Source: a bacterium
GTDB taxonomy: Archaea > Thermoproteota > Nitrososphaeria > Nitrososphaerales > Gagatemarchaeaceae
Direction: 5' to 3'
Length of the DNA stretch: 64,000 nucleotides
Assembly (NCBI GenBank): GCA_027310575.1
Contig: DAIDAO010000052.1
Coordinates: 1-64,000 of the forward strand
Every line of letters begins with the position of its first letter. The stretch's first letter is position 1. The translations under genes and the position numbers were made by a program. Shown here in pieces: positions 45,842 to 56,200 of this stretch. The notes below the pieces were generated by a model. The model made no database searches and was not told the origin of the DNA. It saw nothing but the letters and a program-made list of their open reading frames with translations.

Positions 45842-46830
45842 AGCCCATGCCCAGACTCGGAGCAGAAACGAAGCTCGCAGAGCTCCACGTGCACCTCGGC
45901 GGGTCGGTGGACCCCGCCGTGATGTGGGAGATCGCCCACGCCCAGGGGATACGGCTCCCCACCAAGGACTACTGGAAGTTCGTGGAGCTCGTCACAGTCG
46001 ACTCGGTCAAGAAGAAGACCTTCGAGGACTACCTCTCGCTCTTCCACTGGACGGAGCTGATACAATCGAGCCCCATAGCCATCGAGCGCTCCGTCTACCA
46101 GACGATAGCAGGCGCGTACAGAAAGAACAACATCACCCTCCTCGAGCTCCGCTTCAACCCCATGAAGCGCAACAGGGGAGGGGAGCAGGACCTGGACCAG
46201 ATCATGATGGCTGCAGTGAGGGGGCTTGACAGGGCGTCCCTGGAGTACCCGGTGAAGACCGGGCTCATCGTCTGCCTCGACAGGACGTTCAACCACCGGC
46301 TGAACGAGATACTGCTGGAGAAGGCCGTCCTGTTCTCGGGGAGGGGGGTAGTGGGGATAGACGTCGCAGGCGCGGCGGGGAAGGGGTTCAGGTACGCCGA
46401 CTACTCTGAGCTGTTCAGGCGGGCGAGGAAGGCTGGGCTCGGGCTCACGGTGCATGCGGGGGAGGACGAGGGGCCGGAGTCCGTGAGAGATGTGGTCGAA
46501 CACCTCGAGCCCGACAGGATCGGGCACGGCGTCAGGGCGGCTGAGGACAGGAAGACCATGGACGTCCTGAAGGAGACAGGCACAGTCCTCGAGGTGTGCC
46601 CGACTTCCAACCTCAACACAGGGGTGCTGAAGGGGGTCGCCCAGATGAAGCGGGTGTTCAGGGCGCTCGAAGACAGCGGAGTCAAGCTCACGATCAACAC
46701 GGACGGGCCGGAGATGCTGAAGACGAACCTTAGGGGGGAGATGGAGTTCCTGATGAGAGAGGGGATACTGAGGGAGGAGGAGGTGCTCCGCGCAAACAGG
46801 AACGCGTTCGAAGCCGCGTTCGTAAAGTGA
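45838..46830 (+). CDS. Adenosine deaminase family protein
   Basis: LAELHVHLGGSVDP; LTVHAGEDEGPESV; RIGHGVRA; TINTDGPEM. Confidence 0.9.
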   Translation: MKPMPRLGAETKLAELHVHLGGSVDPAVMWEIAHAQGIRLPTKDYWKFVELVTVDSVKKKTFEDYLSLFHWTELIQSSPIAIERSVYQTIAGAYRKNNITLLELRFNPMKRNRGGEQDLDQIMMAAVRGLDRASLEYPVKTGLIVCLDRTFNHRLNEILLEKAVLFSGRGVVGIDVAGAAGKGFRYADYSELFRRARKAGLGLTVHAGEDEGPESVRDVVEHLEPDRIGHGVRAAEDRKTMDVLKETGTVLEVCPTSNLNTGVLKGVAQMKRVFRALEDSGVKLTINTDGPEMLKTNLRGEMEFLMREGILREEEVLRANRNAFEAAFVK

Positions 46831-46872
46831 AGCAGAAAGGTTTGAAAGGCAATCACGAAAGCGTGGCCCTGG

Positions 46873-47601
46873 TTGGAAGCGACTGAGAAAGAGGTCGCCG
46901 TCGGCGAGTTCACGATAAACTACGCGTCCGTGGGGAGCGGGGAGCCGCTCCTGCTGCTGCACGGGAGCGAGCCGAGAGAGAGCTGGCGCGTCTGGGAACC
47001 CCTGTTCGCCCTGGCCGACTCGCGGAAGCTAATCGCGCCTGACCTCCTGGGGTACGGGAAGTCCTCGAAGCCCGACGAGACCCCCGACTTCCGGGCGCAG
47101 GCCAGGATGCTGAAGGACTTCGCAGAGAGGATCGGGGTCGAGAAGGTGAGCCTGATGGCCAGCGGCTGGGGCGGGCAGGTCGCGCTCGAGTTCGCCCTGG
47201 AGTGGCCAGAGGGGGTCCGCTCCCTGGTGCTCGTGGCGAGCGCATACGACAAGGAGCAGCTCCCGAGGCTCCAGAAGCTGAGGAAGCCGACGCTGATAAT
47301 ATTCGCAGAGGACGACATGGTGACCCAGCTCAAGGCCGGGTATCTCCTGAGGGACGCTATCGGGACGTCAAGGCTGGAGGTGCTGGACCCGGTCGCCCGC
47401 GACCCTGCGCAGGACTTCAGGATGTCTCACAGGCTGCAGAAGTTCAGAGCGCCCCAGGTCCTGCAGCTCGCGAGGTCGTTCCTGTCCAACCCGGAGGCGA
47501 TGGTCGCCGAGCCCCCGGAGATGGAGAACGAGCTGCGGGGGAACGCGCTGAGAAAGGAAGACGAGAAGGACGGGGCGATCTGGAAGCAGAGCAAGCAGTG
47601 A
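46873..47601 (+). CDS. Alpha/beta hydrolase
   Basis: LLLLHGSEPRESWRVWEPLF..., APDLLGYGKSSKPDE, but ASGWGGQVAL elbow (G in place of S). Confidence 0.8.
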   Translation: MEATEKEVAVGEFTINYASVGSGEPLLLLHGSEPRESWRVWEPLFALADSRKLIAPDLLGYGKSSKPDETPDFRAQARMLKDFAERIGVEKVSLMASGWGGQVALEFALEWPEGVRSLVLVASAYDKEQLPRLQKLRKPTLIIFAEDDMVTQLKAGYLLRDAIGTSRLEVLDPVARDPAQDFRMSHRLQKFRAPQVLQLARSFLSNPEAMVAEPPEMENELRGNALRKEDEKDGAIWKQSKQ

Positions 47602-47616
47602 GGCGGTGTCGCGCGC

Positions 47617-48228
47617 TTACCTTGAAGCCATGGCGACGCGTTCCTGTTCGTTCTTCTTCTTGACCGCGTAGCTGCTCGCGTCGCCTGCGGCAGCCTGGAT
47701 GATCTCTTCTGCGAGAACCTCCTCCACTGTCTTGGGGGAGTTGAAGGCGGCCTCCCTCACACCTTCGGAGATGAACCTCAGCGCAAGGTCGACCCTCCTG
47801 ACCGGGGATATGTCGACGGACTGGTGGTAGACGACCCCTCCGTAGCTGAGCCTGGTCGTGTCCTCGTTGGGGGACGAGTTCTCGATGGCCCTCACAAGCT
47901 GCTGGACCGGGTTCTGGCCGGTCTTCAGCTCGATGATCGCGAACGCCGTCTTGACTATGTTCATCGACTTCTGCTTCTTGCCCCCCATGCGGCCTGTGTT
48001 CTTCGCGTACTTCTTGCCGAAGTGCGAGGTTTCGTTCACCAGTCTCTCCACTATGTTGATCCTGGTCTTCCCGAACTTCTTGTGCTCATGTCTCCCCCCG
48101 GAATGAGGGATGAGCATAGGCTTCAGGTTGATGACCGTCTGCAGCCCAGGGTCCTCCACCTTGACCCCGGTGACGTCCCACCGGTCCCAGAGCATGAGGT
48201 TCGGATACTCGAGCGACTGCCTGCTCAT
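47617..48228 (-). CDS. rps7: 30S ribosomal protein S7 (uS7)
   Basis: MLIPHSGGRHEHKKFGKTRINIVERLVN...GQNPVQQLVRAIENSSPNEDTTRLSYGG. Confidence 0.97.
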   Translation of the reverse strand: MSRQSLEYPNLMLWDRWDVTGVKVEDPGLQTVINLKPMLIPHSGGRHEHKKFGKTRINIVERLVNETSHFGKKYAKNTGRMGGKKQKSMNIVKTAFAIIELKTGQNPVQQLVRAIENSSPNEDTTRLSYGGVVYHQSVDISPVRRVDLALRFISEGVREAAFNSPKTVEEVLAEEIIQAAAGDASSYAVKKKNEQERVAMASR

Positions 48229-48230
48229 TC

Positions 48231-48665
48231 CTATCTCCTCGGCTTCTCCTTCCTGCCGTAGACCAGCTCGTTGAGCGATACGCCGTTCACCTTGAAGACG
48301 GTCCAGCGGACCCCCGGGATGTCCCCCATTGCCCTCTTCATCGAGCCGCCGATCCCCTGGAGCATCACTTCGTCGTGCTCGTCTACGAAGTTCAGCGCCC
48401 CGTCTCCGGGGAGGAAGGCCGTCACCTGCTTCCCGTTCTTGACTATCTGGCACCGGACGCACTTCCGGATGGCTGAGTTCGGCTGCTTCGACTCGACCCC
48501 CACCTTCTCGAGGACGATCCCCCTCGCCTGGGGGGCCCCTTCGAGCGGGTCGGCCTTGTAGTCGAGCCCCAGCTTCCTCCGCTTGTACCACTTGTTGGAC
48601 CAGCGGAGGTTCTGCCTCTTCTGCAGCATCTGCCGTCCTGCGAACTCCCCGCGCGGTGAAGCCAT
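48231..48665 (-). CDS. rps12: 30S ribosomal protein S12 (uS12)
   Basis: [49 protein letters not shown]. Confidence 0.97.
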   Translation of the reverse strand: MASPRGEFAGRQMLQKRQNLRWSNKWYKRRKLGLDYKADPLEGAPQARGIVLEKVGVESKQPNSAIRKCVRCQIVKNGKQVTAFLPGDGALNFVDEHDEVMLQGIGGSMKRAMGDIPGVRWTVFKVNGVSLNELVYGRKEKPRR

Positions 48666-48703
48666 TTTCTCAGACGCCGCCTCTATCCATCGTATATAAC
48701 CCC

Positions 48704-49156
48704 TTACAGCTCTGACGTTATCTGCAGGTTGCCCACGTCGAAGTACCTCTTCGCGAGCATCCGCACCTTCTCGGCGTTCTTCCCTCCGAGCCCGAGGACC
48801 GCCCCCTTCTTGCGCGAATCGACCACGACCACGACCCCCTTCGTCCCGTCGAGCCTGTCGCTCACCCTGACCTCCTGGACGAACTTCGCCCCGAGCGCGT
48901 TCTTGACCAGCCCCTCTATGTCGTCGGCCCACTCCACCACCTCCACAGGCTTGTGGACCGCCCTTTCGATCTTCTTGACCGAGGCGCCGTCCTTCCCTAT
49001 GGCGAGCCCCATCTGTCCCTGGGCAATCACGAAGATCACCCTGTCGCGCTTCTCGTCCACGACGACGTCCCGCGCCGTCGCCCCCGTCATCCCCTGGAAC
49101 ATGGAAAGGAGCGAAAGCTCGTCGGAGGAGAGCTTGATTTCTGGCACCAGCTTCAC
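48704..49156 (-). CDS. nusA: Archaeal NusA-like KH protein
   Basis: Two KH signatures ([28 protein letters not shown]); operon position. Confidence 0.92.
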   Translation of the reverse strand: MKLVPEIKLSSDELSLLSMFQGMTGATARDVVVDEKRDRVIFVIAQGQMGLAIGKDGASVKKIERAVHKPVEVVEWADDIEGLVKNALGAKFVQEVRVSDRLDGTKGVVVVVDSRKKGAVLGLGGKNAEKVRMLAKRYFDVGNLQITSEL

Positions 49157-49464
49157 CGCAGAAGTTGCTTCACGTCGGAATCGCTGACGTTGCGCAGGGC
49201 CATGGCCGAGACCTTGTAGGGCCTCCCCACCATCCTCGCCAGCTCGGCTGACGACTGGGTCAGCTCGACCACGGGGACGTTGTGCTTCTTCGCTTCCTCC
49301 CTAAGCCTCGCCCCGAGCGCGGGTGGGATGGACTTCGTACAGAGGACCGCCTTGCTCCCCTTCACCGCCGCTATGCTCTCCTTGGCTCCGACCGCGGACT
49401 TGCCCCCTTTCATGGCGTCCTTGAGGACCTTCGATAGCTGAGCGCTGTCCACCATCGTCGTCAA
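49153..49464 (-). CDS. rpl30e: 50S ribosomal protein L30e
   Basis: L7Ae/L30e fold, [24 protein letters not shown]; operon position. Confidence 0.9.
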   Translation of the reverse strand: MTTMVDSAQLSKVLKDAMKGGKSAVGAKESIAAVKGSKAVLCTKSIPPALGARLREEAKKHNVPVVELTQSSAELARMVGRPYKVSAMALRNVSDSDVKQLLR

Positions 49465-52400
49465 CTCATGTACAGGTCGATCATGCCAGTCCCGACCGGT
49501 ATCGGGAGGCCCACGATGACGTTCTCTGTCACGCCCTTCAGGTCCTCCACCTCCCCTTTGACGGCCGCTTCGGCGAGCGTCGGGACAGTGATCTCGAACG
49601 CTGCCCTAGCCAGGACGCTGCTCTTTGTCCCTGCGATGCCGTGCCTCCCTATCTGCTGGATGTATCCCTTCGAGGTCATCAGGTCGGCCACGAGGAAGAT
49701 GTGACGGATGTCGACTTCGAGCCCCTGCTCGTCGAGGGTGCTCATCAGCTCCCTGACCAGGGTGGCCCGGGCTGCCTCTATGCCGAGGACCTGAGCGACT
49801 TCGTGGACGTTGTTCGTGTAGACACGGGTCGGATCTACTCCCTGGACCTGCACCACCTTGCCCAGGTTGGAGCCTGCGGTCTGGATGAACCAGTCCTCCC
49901 CTTCCTTCACCACAGTCACGCGGGTGATCCCCGGGATCCCCTTCAGCTTCATGTTCAGTATCTTGTTCCTCAGCGTGAAGAGCGCGGAGAGGTCTGCGTC
50001 AGGCATGCTGACGTGGATCACGTTCGGGTTCCTCTTGTCCTGCTGCACCTTCCTCTTCCCTGTCTCGACGACCTTCGAGATCTCCTCGGGGGTCGTGTCC
50101 CTGTCAGACATCATCTCGGGGCTGAGGTGGAGCTTGATCCCCTCCGTCGGATCGACCTCGCTGAACGCGACCACGTTCCCAACCTTGGTGAAGAGTATCT
50201 CCTTGGCCACCTTGACCGCCTTCTCGTTGACCGAAGCGTATTCCTTGGTGAGATAGATGTCCATCGAAGGCGTGGCTGGGATCTTCCTGGCGTCCACCAG
50301 CTCCATGAGCCTCGGGAGCCCAAGGGTGACGTCCCTCTCCCTTACGCCTGCAAAGTGGAACGTACGGAGTGTCATCTGCGTCCCCGGCTCGCCGATCGAC
50401 TGGGCCGCCACGATGCCGGAAGCCTCTCCGGGCTCCACCCGCGAATAGTCGAGGGCCTCCGCGACCTTCTCCATAGTCTCCTTGAGCCCCTCGTCCGTCA
50501 GGTGGGACGCGCCGAGCTTCTCCTTCAGCTCCCTGACCAGCCTCTCGTTGAGGGCCGACTGGTACTTCTTGAGCAGCCTTCCGAGCTCGTCCTCGTTGAC
50601 CTTCCCCTTCGACTTGTGGGACAGCTCCTCTGTCTCGATGAGCCTGTCCAGGTTGATGGGGCGCCCGTGGTCGCTCTTCGCCGGGTCCACGCCGTCCTCG
50701 CCGTACAGGAACTGGATGATGTGCCCGTGGGGGTCCCTGACCGTCAGGTCGTACTCCACCTTGAGGTGCTCCAGGGCGTTGACCAGCCTCCTCTGCATGT
50801 ATCCGCTCTGCTGGGTCCTGACCGCAGTGTCCACCAGCCCTTCCCGCCCTCCCATGGCGTGGAAGAAGAACTCGGTGGGGGAGAGCCCCTCCCTGTAGTT
50901 GCTCCTCACGAAGCCCTTGGCCTCCGGAGACGTGTCCTCCCACGGGAAGTGGCTCAGCGCCCTCCCCTTGAGGCCGTGGCTGATCCTCTTGCCGCGGACA
51001 GACTGCTGGCCGAGGGCGGCGGTCATCTGGCCAACGTTGAGGCTGGAGCCCCTGGCGCCCGTCCTGGCCATGATCATGCCGGAGTTCTCGGGCGGGAACG
51101 CCCTGTCGGCGATCCTCCCCGCCTTGTCCCTCGCCTTCGCGAGCTCGTTCACGATGTAAGCTTCCAGCGTGTCTTCCGCGGAGAGACCCCTCGTGAGCTG
51201 CAGGGTCCCGGACTTGTACTTCTTCTGGAGGTCGGCGACGCTCGCGTACGCCTCGTCGAGGGCGTCGGTGATCCCCTTCTTCGCCTCTCCGGGGAGCTCG
51301 AGCTCGTTGAAGCCGTAGGTGAAGCCTCTGCGGGTGAGGAAGGTCTTGAGAACCTTCAGGATCGAGTTCAGGAAGTTGCGGGCCTCCTCGTTGCCGTAGT
51401 CCTTGGCGATCCTGTGCAGGAGGGAGTCCGGCTCCTCAGCCCCGATGACCGCCTTGTCCACCACGCCGGACACGAGCTGGCCGTCGCGGATGACCACGTC
51501 GTTGGTCGTGCCCGTCCTCTGGGCCTTCGCCCACTTCGAGGTCAGGACGTAGTTCATCCCCTTCGGGAGGAAGAGCGAGAAGAGCTGCTTGCCCGTGTAC
51601 GTAGGGTGCGCGCCCTTCGTGGCCGGCTCGGGGAGGTCCCCGTCGTAGTCGCCGACGAGGGCGAGGTTGGAGAACTCGGCTGGCGTGAGGAACGTCTCGT
51701 CCCTCGTGAGCATGAACGCCCCAGTGATGAAGTCCCTGATCCCTCCGATGATCGGGCCGCCGTACCTCGGGGAGAGTATCTGGTCCTGGACCCGCATAAG
51801 CATGAGGGCCTCCGACCTCGACTCTTCGCTCTGCGGGACGTGGAGGTTCATCTCGTCCCCGTCGAAGTCTGCGTTGTACGGTGGGCAGACGGACGGATGG
51901 AGCCTGAAGGTCCTGAACGGCAGGACGCGGACGAAGTGAGCCATCACAGACATCCTGTGGAGGGACGGCTGCCTGTTGAAGAGCACGACGTCCCCGTCCA
52001 TGAGGTGCCTTTCGACTATGTACCCGGGCGCGAGCGAGTCGGCTAGTGCCTTCCTGTCGCTGGCGAAGTCGAGCCTGATCTTGACGCCGTCGGGGCGTAT
52101 CACGTAGTTCGCCCCTGGGTGCTCGAACGGGCCCTTGTTCACCAGGTCCTTGAGGTGCTCGATGTTGGCGGGCGAGACCTTCTCCGGGATCGTGAGCTTC
52201 TTGGCGACCTCGAACGGGACCCCCACTTCGCCTATGTCGAGGTTGGGGTCCGGGCTGATCACAGTGCGGCTCGAGAAGTCCACCCTCTTGCCGGAGAGCG
52301 AGCCCCTGAACCTCCCCTCCTTCCCCTTCAGCCTCTGGCTGAGGGTCTTCAGCGGCCTGCCGGAGCGGTGGTGGGCCTGCGGTATCCCTGAGACCTCGTT

Positions 52401-53249
52401 GTCGAAGTAGGTGGTGACGTGGTAGTGGAGGAGGTCGACCAGGTCCTGGACGATCAGGTGCGGGGTCCCCGACTCCTTGGATTCGCGGACCCTCTGGTTC
52501 ACCCTGAGGATGTCGACGACCTTGTGCGTAAGGTCGTCCTCGGAGCGGATCCCAGATTCGAGCGTGATGGACGGCCTGACGGTGAGCGGCGGGACTGGGA
52601 GCACCTGGAGGACGAACCACTCGGGGCGGGCCGCCTTCGAGTTGAACCCCAGGAGCTGGAGGTCTTCGTTGTTGATCCTCTCGAGCCTCTCGCGGATGGC
52701 CACAGGGAGGAGCCTGGTCGCGCCCCCTTCCTCCGTGATCTCGTGGAAGATCGTCGGCTTCGTGAACTCGATCTGGTACTGCTGCTTACCGCAGTGCGGG
52801 CAGAGCTTGACCTTCTTCGCCTTGGTCGCGATCTCCTTGGCCACGTTCTCCACGAGCGACGGCGTGAAGTCGGTCTGGCTGGTGAGCTTGGCGCGGTAGG
52901 CGTCCAGCTCCTGCTGAGGGAGGAGGATCCGACCGCACGACCTGCAGGTGGTCTGGACGAGCCTGTTTATCTCGTCGACGAACGCGATGTGGAGGACCGG
53001 CTCTGCCAGCTCGATGTGGCCGAAGTGCCCCGGGCACCTCCCGGCAGTGGAGCCGCACGTGCCGCACTTCTGTCCCGGCTCGAGGGTGCCGAGCCTGCTG
53101 TCCATCAGCCCTCCCTGGACCGGCATCCCGTCCTCGTCGTAGGTCTCGGGCTGGGTTATCTCTGCCACCGAGTACCTCCTGACCTCGGCTGGCGAGAAGA
53201 CGGCGAAGTTGATCCCGCCTATCGTCTTGAGAGCCTGTTCCATCGACAC
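49461..53249 (-). CDS. rpoA: DNA-directed RNA polymerase subunit A, unsplit (A' + A'')
   Basis: NADFDGDEMNLHVPQ active site and A'' motif GEASGIVAAQSIGEPGTQMTLRTFHFAG in one 1262-aa ORF. Confidence 0.97.
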   Translation of the reverse strand: MSMEQALKTIGGINFAVFSPAEVRRYSVAEITQPETYDEDGMPVQGGLMDSRLGTLEPGQKCGTCGSTAGRCPGHFGHIELAEPVLHIAFVDEINRLVQTTCRSCGRILLPQQELDAYRAKLTSQTDFTPSLVENVAKEIATKAKKVKLCPHCGKQQYQIEFTKPTIFHEITEEGGATRLLPVAIRERLERINNEDLQLLGFNSKAARPEWFVLQVLPVPPLTVRPSITLESGIRSEDDLTHKVVDILRVNQRVRESKESGTPHLIVQDLVDLLHYHVTTYFDNEVSGIPQAHHRSGRPLKTLSQRLKGKEGRFRGSLSGKRVDFSSRTVISPDPNLDIGEVGVPFEVAKKLTIPEKVSPANIEHLKDLVNKGPFEHPGANYVIRPDGVKIRLDFASDRKALADSLAPGYIVERHLMDGDVVLFNRQPSLHRMSVMAHFVRVLPFRTFRLHPSVCPPYNADFDGDEMNLHVPQSEESRSEALMLMRVQDQILSPRYGGPIIGGIRDFITGAFMLTRDETFLTPAEFSNLALVGDYDGDLPEPATKGAHPTYTGKQLFSLFLPKGMNYVLTSKWAKAQRTGTTNDVVIRDGQLVSGVVDKAVIGAEEPDSLLHRIAKDYGNEEARNFLNSILKVLKTFLTRRGFTYGFNELELPGEAKKGITDALDEAYASVADLQKKYKSGTLQLTRGLSAEDTLEAYIVNELAKARDKAGRIADRAFPPENSGMIMARTGARGSSLNVGQMTAALGQQSVRGKRISHGLKGRALSHFPWEDTSPEAKGFVRSNYREGLSPTEFFFHAMGGREGLVDTAVRTQQSGYMQRRLVNALEHLKVEYDLTVRDPHGHIIQFLYGEDGVDPAKSDHGRPINLDRLIETEELSHKSKGKVNEDELGRLLKKYQSALNERLVRELKEKLGASHLTDEGLKETMEKVAEALDYSRVEPGEASGIVAAQSIGEPGTQMTLRTFHFAGVRERDVTLGLPRLMELVDARKIPATPSMDIYLTKEYASVNEKAVKVAKEILFTKVGNVVAFSEVDPTEGIKLHLSPEMMSDRDTTPEEISKVVETGKRKVQQDKRNPNVIHVSMPDADLSALFTLRNKILNMKLKGIPGITRVTVVKEGEDWFIQTAGSNLGKVVQVQGVDPTRVYTNNVHEVAQVLGIEAARATLVRELMSTLDEQGLEVDIRHIFLVADLMTSKGYIQQIGRHGIAGTKSSVLARAAFEITVPTLAEAAVKGEVEDLKGVTENVIVGLPIPVGTGMIDLYMS

Positions 53250-53253
53250 TTCT

Positions 53254-56200
53254 CTACACCTTGTCCTTCAGCTGGAGCCGCGGAGCTATGTTCAGGCTCA
53301 TCATCTCCTGGAGCAGAAGCTTGAACGCGTACGCCACTACGACCGTCGAGATCTTCGCCTGGTCCCCGTCGACCTTGCAGGTGTACTTCCTCTGCTTGGC
53401 GTCGTAGTAGGCGATGAGCCCGCACTTCTCGCAGACGTAGACCTCCGTCTTGTCCGCCTCGTCGAGGAGCCTGTCCTTCAGGACCATGGACGCTCCGTAG
53501 GCGATCAGGCAGTCCCTCTCCATTTCACCGAACCTGAGGCCTCCGCCGCGGGCCCTTCCTTCGGTGGGCTGCTTGGTGAGCATCTGGACCTGCCCCCTCG
53601 CCCTGGCGTGGATCTTGTCGGCCACCATGTGGTGCAGCTTCTGGTAGTAGACCACCCCCACGAAGACGTCGGCGGCGAACTTCTTCCCGGTCTTGCCGTC
53701 GTACATGACCTCTCTCCCCGTGGGCTCGAAGCCCCTCGAGCGGAGGACCTTCTCCATCTCCTCGATGCTCTCGCCTGCGAACGCAGACCCGTCCACTGAC
53801 GAGCCGCGGAAGGCCGCGGCCTTGCCTGCGATCGACTCTATGAACTGGCCTACGGTCATCCTGGACGGGAACGCGTGCGGGTTGATTATGACGTCGGGGA
53901 CCACGCCCTCGGCGGTGTACGGCATGTCCTCCTGGGGGACTACGAGCCCGATGACCCCCTTCTGCCCGTGCCTGGAGGCGAACTTGTCCCCGATCTCCGG
54001 GACCCTCATGTCCCTGACTCTGACCTTGAACATCCTGCCCCCTTCGACGTTCTCGGTCATGAAGATGGAATCGACCACGCCGGCCTCAGACGGCCTCACC
54101 GCAACTGACGTGTCCCGCCTGTACGGGCCCTTGATCTCAAACTCCTTGTACTCCTCCATGAACCTCGGTGGGCTCGTCCTCCCGATGACCACGTCCCCGC
54201 CCGTGACCTGGGACTCGTGGGCGACCACCCCGTCCCCCTCCAGCAGCCTGTAGAACTTCTCCCCGCGGTAGCCGCGGATGTTCGACTCGGCGGACGGGAC
54301 CTCGAAGGTGTCCCTCATCCCGCCCAGGTACTGCTTCGCCTCGCCGTCGTAGAGCCTGTAGAAGAACGACCTCGCCATCCCCCTCTCCACGCTGGACCTG
54401 TTCATGATTATGGCGTCCTCGATGTTGTAACCTTCGAAGGAGAGGACTGCCACGACGCAGTTCGTCCCCAGCGGGCGCTCGTCGATCTTGAGCAGGTCGA
54501 GCGTCCTTGTCCGGACGACAGGGGCCTGCGGGCTGACCAGCAGGTGCTGCCTCACGTGCGGCGAGATCGGGTACGTGGGGGAGCTGAAGCCAAGGCTCTG
54601 CTTGGCCATCGCGGATTCGTACGTGTTTCTCGGGGACTGGTTGTGCTCCGGGTATGGGATTATCGACGCTGCGATGCCGAACATCGCGGCCGGGAAGAGC
54701 TCCATGTGCGTGTTCTTCGTCGCGACCTCGTCCGGGCCCATGGCGACGAGGCAGTTCTCCTCCTCGTTGGCGTCGATGAGCTCGATGGTGCCAGCCTCGA
54801 CGAGGTCCCTCCATGACTTCTGCCCCGAGCGGACCTGCTCTATCGTCTCAGGGTTGAGCAGGGGCCTGCCGCTCTCGACCACGACCAGGGGCCTGAGGAC
54901 GCGGCCTGAGCTGAGGCTGATGTAGATGCGGGAGTAGGCCTTCTCGTTGACCGGGTAGACGTACAGGATGCTGGCGCTCGGGTTGATCTGGCCCTCCCTC
55001 CTCAGCTTCCTGAAGGCCTTCGAGAGCCTCTCGCCGTCGTCCACGTAGCCGATGAACCTGCCGTCCATGAAGATCCTGCACCCGTCTCTCTGCAGCTTCT
55101 CGTCCGAGTCGCGGATCTGCTTCGCTCCCAGCTCCCAGAGCTTCTCCTCCACCTCCTGGGACGGGACGCTCACGGAGATGATCGCGGAGAGCGCGAGGTT
55201 CTTGACGAGCCCGCAGTTCACCCCTTCGGGGGTCTCTGAGGGGCATATCCTCCCGAAGTGGGTCGCGTGGAGGTCCCTCGCCTCGAAGTTGGGCTGGCTC
55301 CTGCTGAGCGGGGACTGGACCCGCCTCAGGTGGCTGAGGGTGCTGAGGTAGTTCGTCCTGTCGAGGAGCTGCGTGACCCCGACCTTCCCTCTCCCCCAGT
55401 TGCCAGTCGCGATCGCGTTGTTGAGCTTGTCAGTGATGATGCCCGTCCTGATCGCGGCGCCGACCACGTTCCCGCCGCGCTTCTGCCCGGTCCTTTCGAG
55501 CTGATACTTCATGTCCCGGACCAGGTTCCTGAACGCAGTGCGGAACAGGTCCGCCAGCATCTGGCCTGCGAACTTTATCACCTTGTTCCCGTAGTGGTCC
55601 TTGTCGTCCGCCTCTATCCAGCCGAGCCTGAGCTCGAGGAGCTTGCACGCCGCCTCTCCGAGGAACATCGACTTGTCGAAGCGCCTGTCATCCGTCTTCC
55701 CGAGGTGTGGGAGGAGGCCCCAGTCGAGCATGCTCTGCGCGCGCTTGACCCTGAACTCTTCGAGCATGCCGTGCGCGACGCGGTTGCCTATGAACACGAG
55801 AGCGTCCTTCTCCGTAGGCGCCTCGCTCGCCTTGTCGAACGAAACCTCGAGGAGGTCCTGGATCTCGGGCTTCAGGGAGACTGCGTCGGCTATGTCCTTG
55901 TCGGACTTTATGCCGAGCGCCCTCATCACTATGACGTACGGGAGGTCGACGGGGCAGCTCGGGACCTTGACGTTGATGGCCCCGTCCTGCTTCAGGGTGA
56001 GTTCGAGCTTCGACCTGTACCCGACGACCGAGGAGTAGACCCTCGACTTGTAGGTGATCGCACCGGACACCTTCTCTGCGTCCACCAGGATCTTGTTCGG
56101 GGAGAGGTCCTCGAGGCCTACGATGACCCTTTCTGCGCCGTGTATGATGAAGTATCCGCCAGGGTCGTTCGGGTCCTCCCCTGACTCGATGAGCTGCTCC

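Noticed and set aside
49641-52046. 801-aa plus-strand ORF
   Set aside because: Antisense to rpoA; composition (Arg/Val/Asp/Leu-rich) is typical of a GC-rich shadow frame.
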